NCBI RefSeq assembly: GCF_009664365.1
Contig: NZ_CP044310.1
Location: 686,001-750,000 of the forward strand
DNA from: Paenibacillus xylanilyticus
Lineage (GTDB): Bacteria > Bacillota > Bacilli > Paenibacillales > Paenibacillaceae
Direction of reading: 5' to 3'
DNA length: 64,000 bases
Shown here one piece after another: positions 9,427-18,450 of the stretch (its first letter is position 1; the number at the start of each line of letters is the position of its first letter). The notes under the pieces are model-generated. The model was not told the origin of the DNA and did no database searches. It worked only from the letters and a program-made list of their open reading frames with translations. Position numbers and translations under genes: made by a program.

Positions 9427-9741
9427 ATGATAATGAAAATTTCATACTATACGCCAGATGGTTTCTATTATTACGTCCCCGATCAATATGCAGAGCAGAT
9501 GGAAGAGTGGAGAAGGGAATTTTCTGATTTTTTGCAAAGTATAGAGGGAAAGCATCCATTTACAGAATATACAGAGTCCATTAACTATGAGGGCAATTTG
9601 GAATACGCCGTTTTTGTAAGGAGTTACGGTGGGGATGACTTCATGGACTGGATCAACGTGGAGAAATTAAAACGCAGGGGAATATATCGCATTCCTTCGC
9701 CGCCTGATGAGTCGGAAGTTGGAATAAGAATAGATTTTTAG
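9427..9741 (+). CDS. Hypothetical protein (104 aa)
   Basis: AGGAGGATATAAGA precedes the ATG. The product is acidic and rich in aromatic residues (SYYTPDGFYYYVPDQY near the start, and RSYGGDDFMDWINVEK), soluble, with no recognised domain. It shares strand and AT-rich composition with the gene just upstream, and ends before the aconitase terminator. The size and lack of known partners allow many roles; an immunity-like or phage-derived protein is possible but unsupported. Confidence 0.55.
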   Translation: MIMKISYYTPDGFYYYVPDQYAEQMEEWRREFSDFLQSIEGKHPFTEYTESINYEGNLEYAVFVRSYGGDDFMDWINVEKLKRRGIYRIPSPPDESEVGIRIDF

Positions 9742-9774
9742 AAGTAAGCCGCCTATTAAAAGGAAAATCATCAA

Positions 9775-9819
9775 AAAAGCTCCCCATCTCGTGCTGAGCG
9801 CACGTGGCGGGGAGCTTTT
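9775..9819. terminator. Bidirectional terminator between the hypothetical gene and aconitase
   Basis: AAAAGCTCCCC pairs with GGGGAGCTTTT, with an internal GTGC/GCAC helix in the loop. Both strands end in a T-run, so it serves the aconitase gene from the right and the small gene from the left. Confidence 0.9.
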
Positions 9820-9853
9820 CTATGTTAATGCACCAGCTTAATTGTTAATGCAA

Positions 9854-12568
9854 TTAAGCTTTTTTCATCATTTGACGCAATACCGTTTGCAGGATACCAC
9901 CGTTGTGGTAGTAGTCTACGTCAACCATGCTGTCCAGACGAGCGATAACAGGGAAGTCGAACTTGGTTCCGTCTTCGCGGGTTACCGTAACGGTCAACTC
10001 TTGTCCAGGCTTCACATCATTGCTGAGACCTGTAATGTCGTACGTTTCACGTCCGTTCAGACCGAGGCTGGACCAGCCATGGCCTTCTTGGAATTGCAGA
10101 GGCATTACGCCCATGCCCACCAGGTTACTGCGGTGGATACGCTCGAAGCTTTCTGCAATAACGGCTTTTACGCCGAGTAGGAACGTACCTTTAGCCGCCC
10201 AGTCACGGGAGCTGCCTGTACCATACTCTTTACCTGCAATAACGATCAGGTTCTGACCTTCATCCTGATACTTCATGGAAGCATCGTAGATGGACATCTC
10301 TTCATCGGTTGGCAGGTACTTCGTGATACCACCTTCCGTACCCGGAGCCACCTGGTTACGAATACGAATGTTGGCAAACGTACCGCGCATCATGACCTCA
10401 TGGTTACCACGACGTGAGCCGTAGGAGTTGAAGTCTTTGCGCTCAACGCCATGCTCTTTCAGGTACAATCCGGCTGGACTGGTTGTAGCAATGTTACCCG
10501 CTGGAGAGATGTGGTCCGTTGTTACGGAGTCACCAAGCAAGGCCATTACACGTGCAGAGCGGATGTCAGCAATATCAGTCAGCTTGTCGCCAAGGTTTTG
10601 GAAGAACGGCGGGTTCTGAATGTACGTGGAGTTAGGATCCCACTCATACAGTTCGCCTTCCGGTACAGGAATGTTGTTCCAGCGCTCATTGGCTGTAAAT
10701 ACATTCTCGTATTTGTTGCGGAACATCTGAGCATTCAGTGAGCTTGCAATGGCATCCTTGATTTCCTCGGAGCTAGGCCAGAGGTCTTTCAGGAAGACAG
10801 GCTCGTTATTCGTATCATAACCGATTGGATCGGTAGCAAAATCAATATTGACCGTACCCGCGAGAGCGTAAGCTACCACGAGTGGAGGAGAAGCCAGATA
10901 GTTGGCTTTTACCTGAGCATGTACACGGCCTTCAAAGTTACGGTTACCGGACAATACAGCCGCTACAGTCATATCGTTCTCGGCAATCGCTTCGCTTACT
11001 TCGTCTGGCAGTGGACCGGAGTTACCGATACAAGTTGCACAGCCATAACCCGCAACGTTAAATCCAAGCTTGTCGAGATATTGGATCAGGCCTGATTTTT
11101 CAAGATACTCGGTAACAACGAGGGAACCTGGAGTCAAGCTGCTTTTCACGTAGCCTGGTTTGGTCAGACCGCGCTCAACCGCTTTTTTCGCAAGTAGACC
11201 CGCTCCGAGCATAACGCTTGGGTTGGATGTGTTGGTGCAGCTTGTGATGGCCGCAATAACAACCGCGCCTGCTTTCAGTTCGCTTGTGGAACCGTCAGGG
11301 TGCTTCACAGGCACTGTTTCTTCAATCTTCTCATCGCTCAGTCCGTATCCGCCTTTATCGACCGGAGTACGAATGATGCTGTTGAAGCTTTCTTTCATTT
11401 GCGTCAGTTCGATGCGATCCTGTGGACGCTTAGGACCTGCAAGACTCGGTACCACGGAAGCAAGATCCAGCTCGATTACATCTGTGAATTCTGGATCAAC
11501 TGTGCTGGAAGTACGGAACATGCCTTGTGCTTTGTAATAAGCTTCAACCAGATCCACTTGCTCGTCGGAACGTCCTGTACTGCGCATGTAGTTCAGTGTC
11601 TCGCTATCGACAGGGAAGAAACCAATCGTAGCGCCGTATTCCGGTGCCATGTTGGCAACAGTCGCACGGTCAGCAAGGCTGATATTGGCCAGGCCTGGAC
11701 CGTAGAACTCGACGAATTTGCCGACTACGCCTTTTTTACGAAGCATTTGAGTGACAGTGAGTGCCAGATCCGTAGCCGTTGCACCTTCGCTCAGGCTGCC
11801 TGTCAATTTGAAACCGATAACGTCAGGTGTTACAAAGTACAGTGGTTGACCAAGCATTCCTGCCTCGGCCTCAATACCACCAACACCCCAACCAACAACG
11901 CCGAGTCCGTTGATCATGGTGGTGTGGGAGTCCGTACCTACGAGGGAATCCGGGAACACGACGGTTTCGCCGTCAACCGTTTTAGTTGCAGCGACAGAAG
12001 CCAGGTACTCCAGGTTAACTTGGTGAACGATCCCTGTGGATGGTGGTACAGCACGGAAGTTGTTGAATGCCGTTTGTGCCCAGCGAAGGAAGCGGTAACG
12101 CTCTTCGTTACGCTCGAACTCAACCTTGATGTTGTAGTCGAGAGCGTCGTTGGTTCCGAATGCGTCAACCATAACGGAGTGGTCGATAACGAGGTCAACC
12201 GGCACGAGCGGGTTGATCTGTTTTGGATCGCCGCCTGCCTTTTTCACTGTATCGCGCATCGCAGCAAGATCCACGACAACCGGTACGCCAGTGAAGTCCT
12301 GCAGGACGATACGTGCAGGGATAAACGGAATTTCCTTGTTATTGTCACGGCCTTCTGCCCAGCCGGTAAGTTGTTTCACATGTTCTTCGGTAATTGCGCG
12401 TCCGTCGAACTGACGAACTGCTGCTTCGAGCAGCACTTTAATGGAGAAGGGAAGCTTGGAAAGGTCGCCGTAGCCGCCTTCCTGAAGAGCATCGAGACTG
12501 TAGTAGCGGTAAGACTTGCCTCCGACCTCAAGACTGCGGGCTGCGGAGAAATGGTTCTTGGCTGACAT
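9854..12568 (-). CDS. acnA: Aconitate hydratase A
   Basis: Aconitase (904 aa) interconverts citrate and isocitrate in the TCA cycle and is called CitB in Bacillus. The iron-sulfur cysteines are visible in [17 protein letters not shown] (middle third) and [17 protein letters not shown]. The swivel domain at the C-terminus has [35 protein letters not shown] and [16 protein letters not shown], which bind substrate. Length fits the AcnA/IRP1 type rather than AcnB. TTAAGGAGGTAC precedes the ATG. It is a single-gene unit with a promoter-like pair at 12708-12736 and a perfect palindrome in its leader. In Firmicutes it is repressed by CcpC and CodY; whether the palindrome is such a site is not known. 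Confidence 0.98.
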   Translation of the reverse strand: MSAKNHFSAARSLEVGGKSYRYYSLDALQEGGYGDLSKLPFSIKVLLEAAVRQFDGRAITEEHVKQLTGWAEGRDNNKEIPFIPARIVLQDFTGVPVVVDLAAMRDTVKKAGGDPKQINPLVPVDLVIDHSVMVDAFGTNDALDYNIKVEFERNEERYRFLRWAQTAFNNFRAVPPSTGIVHQVNLEYLASVAATKTVDGETVVFPDSLVGTDSHTTMINGLGVVGWGVGGIEAEAGMLGQPLYFVTPDVIGFKLTGSLSEGATATDLALTVTQMLRKKGVVGKFVEFYGPGLANISLADRATVANMAPEYGATIGFFPVDSETLNYMRSTGRSDEQVDLVEAYYKAQGMFRTSSTVDPEFTDVIELDLASVVPSLAGPKRPQDRIELTQMKESFNSIIRTPVDKGGYGLSDEKIEETVPVKHPDGSTSELKAGAVVIAAITSCTNTSNPSVMLGAGLLAKKAVERGLTKPGYVKSSLTPGSLVVTEYLEKSGLIQYLDKLGFNVAGYGCATCIGNSGPLPDEVSEAIAENDMTVAAVLSGNRNFEGRVHAQVKANYLASPPLVVAYALAGTVNIDFATDPIGYDTNNEPVFLKDLWPSSEEIKDAIASSLNAQMFRNKYENVFTANERWNNIPVPEGELYEWDPNSTYIQNPPFFQNLGDKLTDIADIRSARVMALLGDSVTTDHISPAGNIATTSPAGLYLKEHGVERKDFNSYGSRRGNHEVMMRGTFANIRIRNQVAPGTEGGITKYLPTDEEMSIYDASMKYQDEGQNLIVIAGKEYGTGSSRDWAAKGTFLLGVKAVIAESFERIHRSNLVGMGVMPLQFQEGHGWSSLGLNGRETYDITGLSNDVKPGQELTVTVTREDGTKFDFPVIARLDSMVDVDYYHNGGILQTVLRQMMKKA

Positions 12569-12661
12569 ACATGTACCTCCTTAAAATGTGTCGGTGAGAT
12601 GAAGATAAAGTTCATTTAAGTGGAAGAACAGGCCTTCATCGTTCCGTGTCCTTGTTCGTTG

Positions 12662-12678
12662 GTTTCATCAGATGAAAC
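12662..12678. promoter_or_regulatory. Perfect palindrome GTTTCATC-A-GATGAAAC in the acnA leader
   Basis: Two 8-base arms surround one central base. It lies 20-40 bases downstream of the predicted acnA start point, a place where a bound repressor could block elongation. It does not resemble the ATAA-N-TTAT sites known for CcpC, so the binder is unknown. Confidence 0.5.
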
Positions 12679-12707
12679 GTAATTTCATAATTGCAACTTT
12701 AGTATTA

Positions 12708-12736
12708 AGTATACCGTTTTCACCTCCGTACGTAAA
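12708..12736 (-). promoter_or_regulatory. Predicted sigma-A promoter of acnA
   Basis: On the minus strand TTTACG, 17 bases, then TATACT give a plausible -35/-10 pair, about 130 bases before the aconitase ATG. Confidence 0.5.
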
Positions 12737-12951
12737 GGGCTTTTTGCCTGTCCAAACAAGCTTTGCGAACAATGAAGGCGTTTTCGTGAATATTGCCTTG
12801 TTACGATACTTCCTACTGTCCAAGTCACCAATTTTCGGCACTCGATCCCTGAGCGGAACACATACAACCGGTATACGCCTCATATGAATAGAAGTAGTAT
12901 GCACAGCTGAATTTTCCAGAGAGAACTCAAGTGCCAAAGGGGGACACAGGC

Positions 12952-13950
12952 TTGGAAAGGGAATGGAAGAGTGCCTTATACACCTATGTGAACCAGTACA
13001 ACCGATGCGAAATCGACTATCGTCCACAGACGAGCGAGCGGATTGTCACGGATCCGGCATTTGTGCTGGAGCGGGGAGAGCGTATGGCCAGACTGGACGA
13101 TTGGTATCGTAAACGGCGTGCAGTGCCTCTTCGCAGCGAGACCAGTGCCAAGCTTGTGCGAACGGTTACGGAAGGTCCGGAAGAATCGGTGGTGGATATT
13201 CAACTTTACAGCAGGCTTTTCTATGAGAAAAGCGGAATCACCCACCGGGAGGATCGGATTGAGAGGGAACGGTTGACCTTTATTAGGCAGGGTGGAACCT
13301 GGATGATTGGACGGGTTGAAAGAGAAGTTCCGGAGCGGCGTCCGGCAGGGGAAGGGAGACCCTTTCAGCAAGCGGATTTTGTACAGGCGATTAATCGGCC
13401 GCTGCTGAACAGGGAAGTGCTTGGCCAGGGAAGAAGTTCAAGGCAGCAATTATACCGGCGGGACCTGGCTGTTGCTTATGCAGATCGGTGGTGGAATGCG
13501 GGAAACCCCGCATTTGAGGAATTCGAGGTAGACTGCACCAATTACGTCTCCCAATGTCTCTTTGCAGGGGGAGCACCCATCCACTATACTGGTAGAAGAG
13601 AAGCGGGCTGGTGGTACAAAGGCTATGTGAACAGCACCGAAATGTGGAGCTACAGCTGGGCCGTATCCAACAGTCTCGAGCGTTATCTGGGAAGCAGCAG
13701 CTGGGGACTGACAGCAACCGAAGTGGATCGTCCGGAACAGCTGATGCTCGGAGATGTCATTCTCTACGATTGGGACGGAGACGGCAGGTTTCAGCATAGT
13801 ACAGTTGTGACTGCCTTCGATGCGGGAGGCATGCCGCTTGTCAATGCACATACGGTCAGCAGTCGCCACCGCTATTGGGATTACCGGGATTCTTACGCTT
13901 GGACGGAGCGGACGGTGTACCGGCTTTTTCATATTGCAGATGAGTTCTAA
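12952..13950 (+). CDS. Amidase_6-type putative amidase/peptidase domain protein
   Basis: The C-terminal half (from about residue 150) matches the Amidase_6 domain: AVAYADRWWNAGNPAF, then VDCTNYVSQCLFAGGAPI with the likely nucleophile Cys, GWWYKG, LMLGDVILYDWDGDGRFQHS with a conserved His, and a final NAHTVSSRHRYWDYR. Members are thought to be NlpC/P60-like cysteine amidases acting on wall or peptide substrates. I picked the TTG at 12952 because AAAGGGGG lies eight bases before it; the GTG at 12931 has no site. No signal peptide is seen, so location is unclear. It is divergent from acnA, with no obvious operon partner. Confidence 0.75.
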   Translation: MEREWKSALYTYVNQYNRCEIDYRPQTSERIVTDPAFVLERGERMARLDDWYRKRRAVPLRSETSAKLVRTVTEGPEESVVDIQLYSRLFYEKSGITHREDRIERERLTFIRQGGTWMIGRVEREVPERRPAGEGRPFQQADFVQAINRPLLNREVLGQGRSSRQQLYRRDLAVAYADRWWNAGNPAFEEFEVDCTNYVSQCLFAGGAPIHYTGRREAGWWYKGYVNSTEMWSYSWAVSNSLERYLGSSSWGLTATEVDRPEQLMLGDVILYDWDGDGRFQHSTVVTAFDAGGMPLVNAHTVSSRHRYWDYRDSYAWTERTVYRLFHIADEF

Positions 13951-14082
13951 TGAAGCAAGATATATAGGGATTTGGTGACGTGGACATTCAGTTCCGTGTA
14001 AAATAAGCCCTAAGACAAGAATAAAATTGATGCTGATTATGCAGGTATGACGGCATCATGCACAGATAATCGGAGGTTACGC

Positions 14083-15183
14083 ATGAGCATGGATAAATTA
14101 ACAGTTGGCGTCGTTTACGGCGGGAAATCAGGGGAACACGAAGTATCGCTGCAAACGGCGTTTGCTGTAACGAACGCTTTTGATTATGAAAAATATGAAT
14201 TGGTTCCTTTCTATATCTCCAAGCAGGGGACATGGAAAAAGGGAGCTGTAATGCACGCGCCATTCGCGCAGATTGAAGATCTGAAGCTGGAGCAGGCAGC
14301 AGGTGGAACCCAGGAAGCGCTGAACACGTTGTTTGCACGTCTGTATGGCGGAGAAGGTGCACTGGACGTTATGTTCCCGCTGCTGCACGGCACGTTTGGT
14401 GAGGATGGTACGATTCAGGGGATGTTCGAGATGGCGGATATGCCTTATGTGGGTGCAGGTGTACTGGCTTCAGCAGGCGGTATGGACAAAGTGGTCATGA
14501 AAAAGCTGTTTGCGCAGGCTGGAATCGACCAATGTGCCTTTACTTATTTTAATGCGACCCAGTGGAAGCAAACCGAGCACGACATGATCCTGCAAGTAGA
14601 GGAACAGCTGGGTTACCCGTGCTTCATCAAACCAGCAAACCTTGGCTCAAGCGTAGGGATCTCCAAAGCACGCAACCGGGATGAACTGAAGACGGCCGTC
14701 GAATTTGCACTGCGTTACGACACGAAGGTTGTTATTGAGGAGTTCGTTGAGGCACGCGAAGTGGAAGTGAGTGTACTTGGCAATGATGAGCCGATGGCCT
14801 CGGTGCCAGGAGAAATCGTATCCTCTGGTGAATATTATGACTATGCAGCCAAGTATATTGATGGCCAATCACAGATGCTGATTCCCGCTCCGCTGGATTC
14901 TGAAGCCGCTGATCGTATCCGTGAGGCAGCCTTGCAGGCATTCCGTGCGATTGAAGGCAATGGGATTTCCCGGGCAGATTTCTTTATTCGCAAATCGGAT
15001 GGTGCATTGCTTATTAATGAAGTAAACACAATGCCTGGCTTTACGCCGTACAGCATGTATCCGTTGCTGTGGCGTGAGACAGGTGTATCGTATGCGGAAC
15101 TGCTGGATCGCATGATTGAGCTGGCATTGGAGCGGTACAACCGCAAGCAAGCGCTGAACTATGAGAACGGTGTGCAGGCTTAA
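14083..15183 (+). CDS. ddl: D-alanine--D-alanine ligase
   Basis: Ddl joins two D-alanines with ATP to make the end of the peptidoglycan pentapeptide. The 366-residue protein shows GGKSGEHEVSL near the start, PLLHGTFGEDGTIQG, the ATP-grasp part CFIKPANLGSSVGI, EVEVSVLGND, and INEVNTMPGFT with metal ligands. The omega loop reads EYYDYAAKYI: this Tyr is typical of D-Ala-D-Ala ligases, whereas D-Lac ligases of vancomycin resistance differ here. GGAGG six bases before ATG 14083 decides the start. It is followed by a small conserved-looking gene, 63 bases on. Confidence 0.96.
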   Translation: MSMDKLTVGVVYGGKSGEHEVSLQTAFAVTNAFDYEKYELVPFYISKQGTWKKGAVMHAPFAQIEDLKLEQAAGGTQEALNTLFARLYGGEGALDVMFPLLHGTFGEDGTIQGMFEMADMPYVGAGVLASAGGMDKVVMKKLFAQAGIDQCAFTYFNATQWKQTEHDMILQVEEQLGYPCFIKPANLGSSVGISKARNRDELKTAVEFALRYDTKVVIEEFVEAREVEVSVLGNDEPMASVPGEIVSSGEYYDYAAKYIDGQSQMLIPAPLDSEAADRIREAALQAFRAIEGNGISRADFFIRKSDGALLINEVNTMPGFTPYSMYPLLWRETGVSYAELLDRMIELALERYNRKQALNYENGVQA

Positions 15184-15246
15184 ATTACTAGCGTTCGAAT
15201 TTTAAGTTGCACTTTACCGTAGCAGACTACACAAGGAGGGGTATGG

Positions 15247-15570
15247 ATGGGATTTCAGACTGAATTCAATTCCGTATGCAAATTCAAGAGCGAGCAGGAG
15301 CTGTTTGAACTGCTGGAATACGGCCGCGGCAAAATGGTAAAACAGGGCTTCCGGGTCTTTCCGACCGGACAGAAGGTTATTGCCTATACGCCTGATAACG
15401 TGGCTGTAGCCATCGTCAAGATCGTTGCTTCCATTGCAGAGATCAACTTCCAAGGACAGGAAGTAACGGAAGTGGAGATGCAGCTCATTCGCAAGCTGAA
15501 CGAGGAAGAATCCCGTGTTCAGACTGCACTTGCGGACGAAATGTTCTTTGGTGAGCAGGCACAGGGATAA
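15247..15570 (+). CDS. Hypothetical protein (107 aa) downstream of ddl
   Basis: AAGGAGGGG precedes the ATG. The small soluble protein starts MGFQTEFNSVCKFKSEQELF, and contains ELLEYGRGKMVKQGFRVFP and a hydrophobic strand region (KVIAYTPDNVAVAIVKIVA), so a compact alpha/beta fold is likely. No known domain was recognised. It probably shares the ddl transcript, which suggests but does not show a wall-related or housekeeping role. Confidence 0.7.
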   Translation: MGFQTEFNSVCKFKSEQELFELLEYGRGKMVKQGFRVFPTGQKVIAYTPDNVAVAIVKIVASIAEINFQGQEVTEVEMQLIRKLNEEESRVQTALADEMFFGEQAQG

Positions 15571-15726
15571 ACCTTATTTCATCATATGGGACCAATGAAC
15601 GGAATTGTAAGGCGAGCGATTACGGACTTTCTTTTAGGGTAAAACTTGGTTATATACAGTGACCGGAAAACCTGACGGCTGCAGATGCCAGGCAGGAATT
15701 CCGCCCTAATAGAGAGGAAGAACACC

Positions 15727-16728
15727 ATGCTTGTACGTTTTGGTTATGTGGCGATGTCTGTGCTGGTAGAGAATGCATCCCCTTCTCGCACGATGACCAT
15801 GGCCAGCTTCAAGAAAATTGATGACAGGGAGGCAGCCATTCGCAAGCTGGAACGGATTGCAGCCGAGAATTTGCATAATACGTTACGGTTGCTTAGACAT
15901 AACAAGGGCAGCCATATTCATGTATATCGTTTCTCTTCCAAATTAATTCCGCTGGCGACACATGAGGATCTGATGGATTGGGATCCATTCCCGGCCCTCC
16001 AGTCCGATTTTGCTGCCATTGGTGATTTTGTGAAGGAGAACGGAATGCGTGTATCCTTCCATCCGGACCATTTTACCGTTCTAAGTACGCCTCGGGAGGA
16101 AGTGCTGCGGAACTCCATGCGTGACCTTCGTCATCATGTTCGGATGCTGGATGCCATGGGGCTGAATGCCACTGCCAAGAATAATATACATATTGGTGGT
16201 GCATACGGGGACAAGCCTAGTGCAGCGCTGCGCTTTGAAGAGAATTTTCTGAAGCTTGATCGGGATATCCAGGAACGGTTGACCCTCGAAAATGATGACA
16301 AAACATTCAACGTTCCCGAAACGCTGGCCGTGTGTCAGCATTTGGGGCTGCCGATGGTGCTGGATATTCATCATCAGTGGGTCAATAATGAAGGCGAACA
16401 GCCATGGGATTTGTGGCCTGACATATGGAAGACGTGGCAGTCACCGCTGGCGCAGGCGGATTCCCCTGCAGACCGGCCATTGCCGCCGAAAATCCACGTA
16501 TCCAGTCCGAAGAGCGAAAAGGATATCCGCGGACATGCCGATGGCGTTGAAGTAGAACCTCTGCTATCCTTTTTGCGTCATATTGCTGCAGATACGCCGG
16601 AACTTGATGTCATGATCGAGGCGAAGCGCAAGGATGAAGCCCTGGTGCAGCTCATGCAGAAGCTGGCCTTCTACCACGAAGAAGGCGTGGAATGGGTGGA
16701 CGAATCTACAGTCATTATCCATCCCTAG
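15727..16728 (+). CDS. uvsE: UV damage endonuclease UvsE/UvdE
   Basis: UvdE nicks DNA directly 5' of UV photoproducts and other lesions, starting an alternative excision repair path. The 333-residue TIM-barrel protein shows VRFGYVAMSVLVENASPS at the start, RFSSKLIPLATHED, RVSFHPDHFTVLST (metal ligand His), NIHIGGAYGDK, LTLENDDKTF with metal-binding Glu, and LDIHHQWVN with a His pair, ending DVMIEAKRKDEAL. ATG 15727 follows AGAGAGGAAG; the longer frame from 15685 lacks a site. In spore formers this enzyme helps survive UV. It stands between the ddl region and the inositol phosphatase gene. Confidence 0.94.
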   Translation: MLVRFGYVAMSVLVENASPSRTMTMASFKKIDDREAAIRKLERIAAENLHNTLRLLRHNKGSHIHVYRFSSKLIPLATHEDLMDWDPFPALQSDFAAIGDFVKENGMRVSFHPDHFTVLSTPREEVLRNSMRDLRHHVRMLDAMGLNATAKNNIHIGGAYGDKPSAALRFEENFLKLDRDIQERLTLENDDKTFNVPETLAVCQHLGLPMVLDIHHQWVNNEGEQPWDLWPDIWKTWQSPLAQADSPADRPLPPKIHVSSPKSEKDIRGHADGVEVEPLLSFLRHIAADTPELDVMIEAKRKDEALVQLMQKLAFYHEEGVEWVDESTVIIHP

Positions 16729-16826
16729 AGCCAAAAGGGGCCTGGGCAGCAAGAAACTTTACAACCGGTGAGGCGTATACTTTTAACAAGTATTTTAACT
16801 TTTCGTAGATTGATATAGAAAGTAGA

Positions 16827-17699
16827 GTGAACGCTTTGAATGAGAAGGAAAAAACACCTTATGTCGTGACGAGCAAAAGCTATACTGCTGTTGCCATTAA
16901 TGCAGCTTCCAAAGCAGGTGAATGGATCAAGAGCCGTCTCGGAACCATAGGCGAGCCTGGAACCAAATATTCGCCGCAGGATCTTGTGACCGAAGTGGAC
17001 AAAGGAGCGGAGCAGATGATCCGCCGCCTGATTCTTACCCACTTTCCAGGCCATGCCATTCTCGGTGAAGAGGGCGTTGAACCCGGACCGGAAGCTTCAG
17101 CCAAAGCACTGAAAGAGGCTCAGGAAGAAGAATTCCTCTGGATTGTGGACCCAGTGGACGGCACAACGAATTTTGTCCATGGATTTCCGTTTTATTCGGT
17201 GTCTATTGCCCTGGCTCATCATGGTGAGGTCATTGTAGGGGTCATTTACGATCCTTCCAGAGATGAACTATTTGTAGCTGAAAAAGGAAAAGGGGCATAC
17301 GTCCACGGCAACCGTATGGCTGTATCCAATGAACAGAGCCTCGGCCAGAGCCTGGTCGCAGTGGGCTTCCCGGCTGATACTACCTATGCCCTGCCAGTCA
17401 ATATGGCCGCTGTACAGGCTCTTGCACCGCAAGTGCGAAGCCTGCGTGCAGGTGGATCAGCAGCGCTGCATTTGGCATATGTTGCTGCAGGACGCCTTAG
17501 TGCATACACCGAAGTTGGACTGAAACCTTGGGATATTGCGGCAGGTGCCCTGCTTGTTGAGGAATCTGGCGGCAAGGTCACCGATACAATCGGAACACCT
17601 TATCAGTTGTCTGTCAGTCATGTGGTTGCCACGAACGGCAAAATTCATGATGCACTGACAGAGGTACTCAAGGAAGCCAAAGCAACCGGTTTGGAGTGA
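16827..17699 (+). CDS. Inositol monophosphatase family protein
   Basis: The 290-residue cytosolic Mg-dependent phosphatase shows the family metal sites in order: GEEGVEPG near residue 75, WIVDPVDGTTNFVHGFPF near residue 110 and KPWDIAAGALLVEESGG near residue 233. Members hydrolyse inositol-1-phosphate, and some act on fructose bisphosphate, NADP or PAP; the substrate cannot be told. The GTG at 16827 is the most likely start although its ribosome site is weak (AGAAAG); a TTG nine bases later is an alternative. It ends before the second copy of the dispersed repeat. Confidence 0.9.
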   Translation: MNALNEKEKTPYVVTSKSYTAVAINAASKAGEWIKSRLGTIGEPGTKYSPQDLVTEVDKGAEQMIRRLILTHFPGHAILGEEGVEPGPEASAKALKEAQEEEFLWIVDPVDGTTNFVHGFPFYSVSIALAHHGEVIVGVIYDPSRDELFVAEKGKGAYVHGNRMAVSNEQSLGQSLVAVGFPADTTYALPVNMAAVQALAPQVRSLRAGGSAALHLAYVAAGRLSAYTEVGLKPWDIAAGALLVEESGGKVTDTIGTPYQLSVSHVVATNGKIHDALTEVLKEAKATGLE

Positions 17700-17756
17700 G
17701 TTTATTAATTTCTTAAATGATTCAACAAACGTATATTGCACATAAACGAGGGTCAG

Positions 17757-17900
17757 AAAAAATCTGGAGAAGCGAAGTTAAAAGCTTTCTGAAAGAAAGC
17801 TGCTTCGGAAGCATAAACCAGCCTTTATCCCCGAATTTTTCCCTTTGAAAAGAAGACAAGAAAATTTGGGGATAACAGCGATCGGAAGATTGTTCTGGCC
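17757..17900 (+). repeat. Dispersed hairpin repeat, copy 2
   Basis: It matches the reverse complement of 2771-2905. Shared landmarks are AGAAGCGAAG at the left, the AGCTTTCT/AGAAAGCT hairpin with TCGGAAGCATA after it, a CCCTTT area, and a 22-base block ending GCGATCGGAAG that is identical in both. It lies in the 267-base gap before a small gene, and ends 66 bases before that gene's start. No ORF is present. Confidence 0.75.
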
Positions 17901-17966
17901 AACGAATTGTAGGTTCAATAGTATTTGGTTGTACATTTATGAACTTAATTGAAGGAGCGATGAACG

Positions 17967-18233
17967 ATGGATGAATCCAAGGAACTGGAACGACGTTTGA
18001 GTGAAATGCTGACTGAAGGGGAGATGGAAGAGTCCGGCGACGCGGACAAGCGTGAACGCCAGCTGATTCCTCCCAAATATGAGGTGCGCATTCAGACGGA
18101 AACGGACCCGATTGTCCAGGAAACGTTGATGTACCGGAATATGGCACGTGAAGTGGACGATCGGTATGATCGTTATCTGGAACGATCTGTCGAGAAAAAT
18201 AACGCTGCAGATACGGAAAAGAAAGACCACTAA
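17967..18233 (+). CDS. Small charged protein of unknown function (88 aa)
   Basis: GAAGGAGCG precedes the ATG. The product is very hydrophilic and helical (KELERRLSEMLTEGEMEESG at the start and a charged tail ending EKKDH), with no membrane or signal segment. The central PPKYEVRIQTETDPIVQETL may form an extended segment. It has its own terminator and lies just after the dispersed repeat. No family recognised. Confidence 0.65.
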   Translation: MDESKELERRLSEMLTEGEMEESGDADKRERQLIPPKYEVRIQTETDPIVQETLMYRNMAREVDDRYDRYLERSVEKNNAADTEKKDH

Positions 18234-18274
18234 ATCACCGTTGTAACAAGCGAAACAAAGCAAGAATTATAGGT

Positions 18275-18309
18275 TAACAGGCTTCCCGCAGAGGGGAGTC
18301 TGTTGTTTT
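18275..18309 (+). terminator. Intrinsic terminator after the 88-aa gene
   Basis: AACAGGCTTCCC pairs with GGGGAGTCTGTT, including two G-T pairs, and is followed by GTTTTG. Confidence 0.7.
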
Positions 18310-18450
18310 GTGAGCAGACTGATGTCGTACGACATCTCTATCTTTTAATGCTAGAATAGAAGTGTGGTGAACTTCTGCCACTGGAGAAGAATCTGTGTAA
18401 TAAAGTTCAAGTTATTATCTTATAGATGAGAAAAAGGAGTGTTCCCACGA

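Larger units (their letters stand above)
12569..12951. other. Intergenic region between divergent acnA and amidase genes
   Basis: It holds the acnA ribosome site, a perfect 17-bp palindrome and a minus-strand promoter candidate, both listed separately. Open frames inside it lack ribosome sites and are not credible genes. No hairpin or repeat beyond these was noticed. Confidence 0.5.

Noticed and set aside
11300..12565. 421-aa open frame antisense to aconitase
   Set aside because: Shadow of the aconitase reading frame, no ribosome site and no recognisable domain.
14083..15183. ddl as a D-Ala-D-Lac ligase linked to the van-like genes
   Set aside because: The omega loop has the Tyr of ordinary D-Ala-D-Ala ligases, and no dehydrogenase or VanX gene is near.
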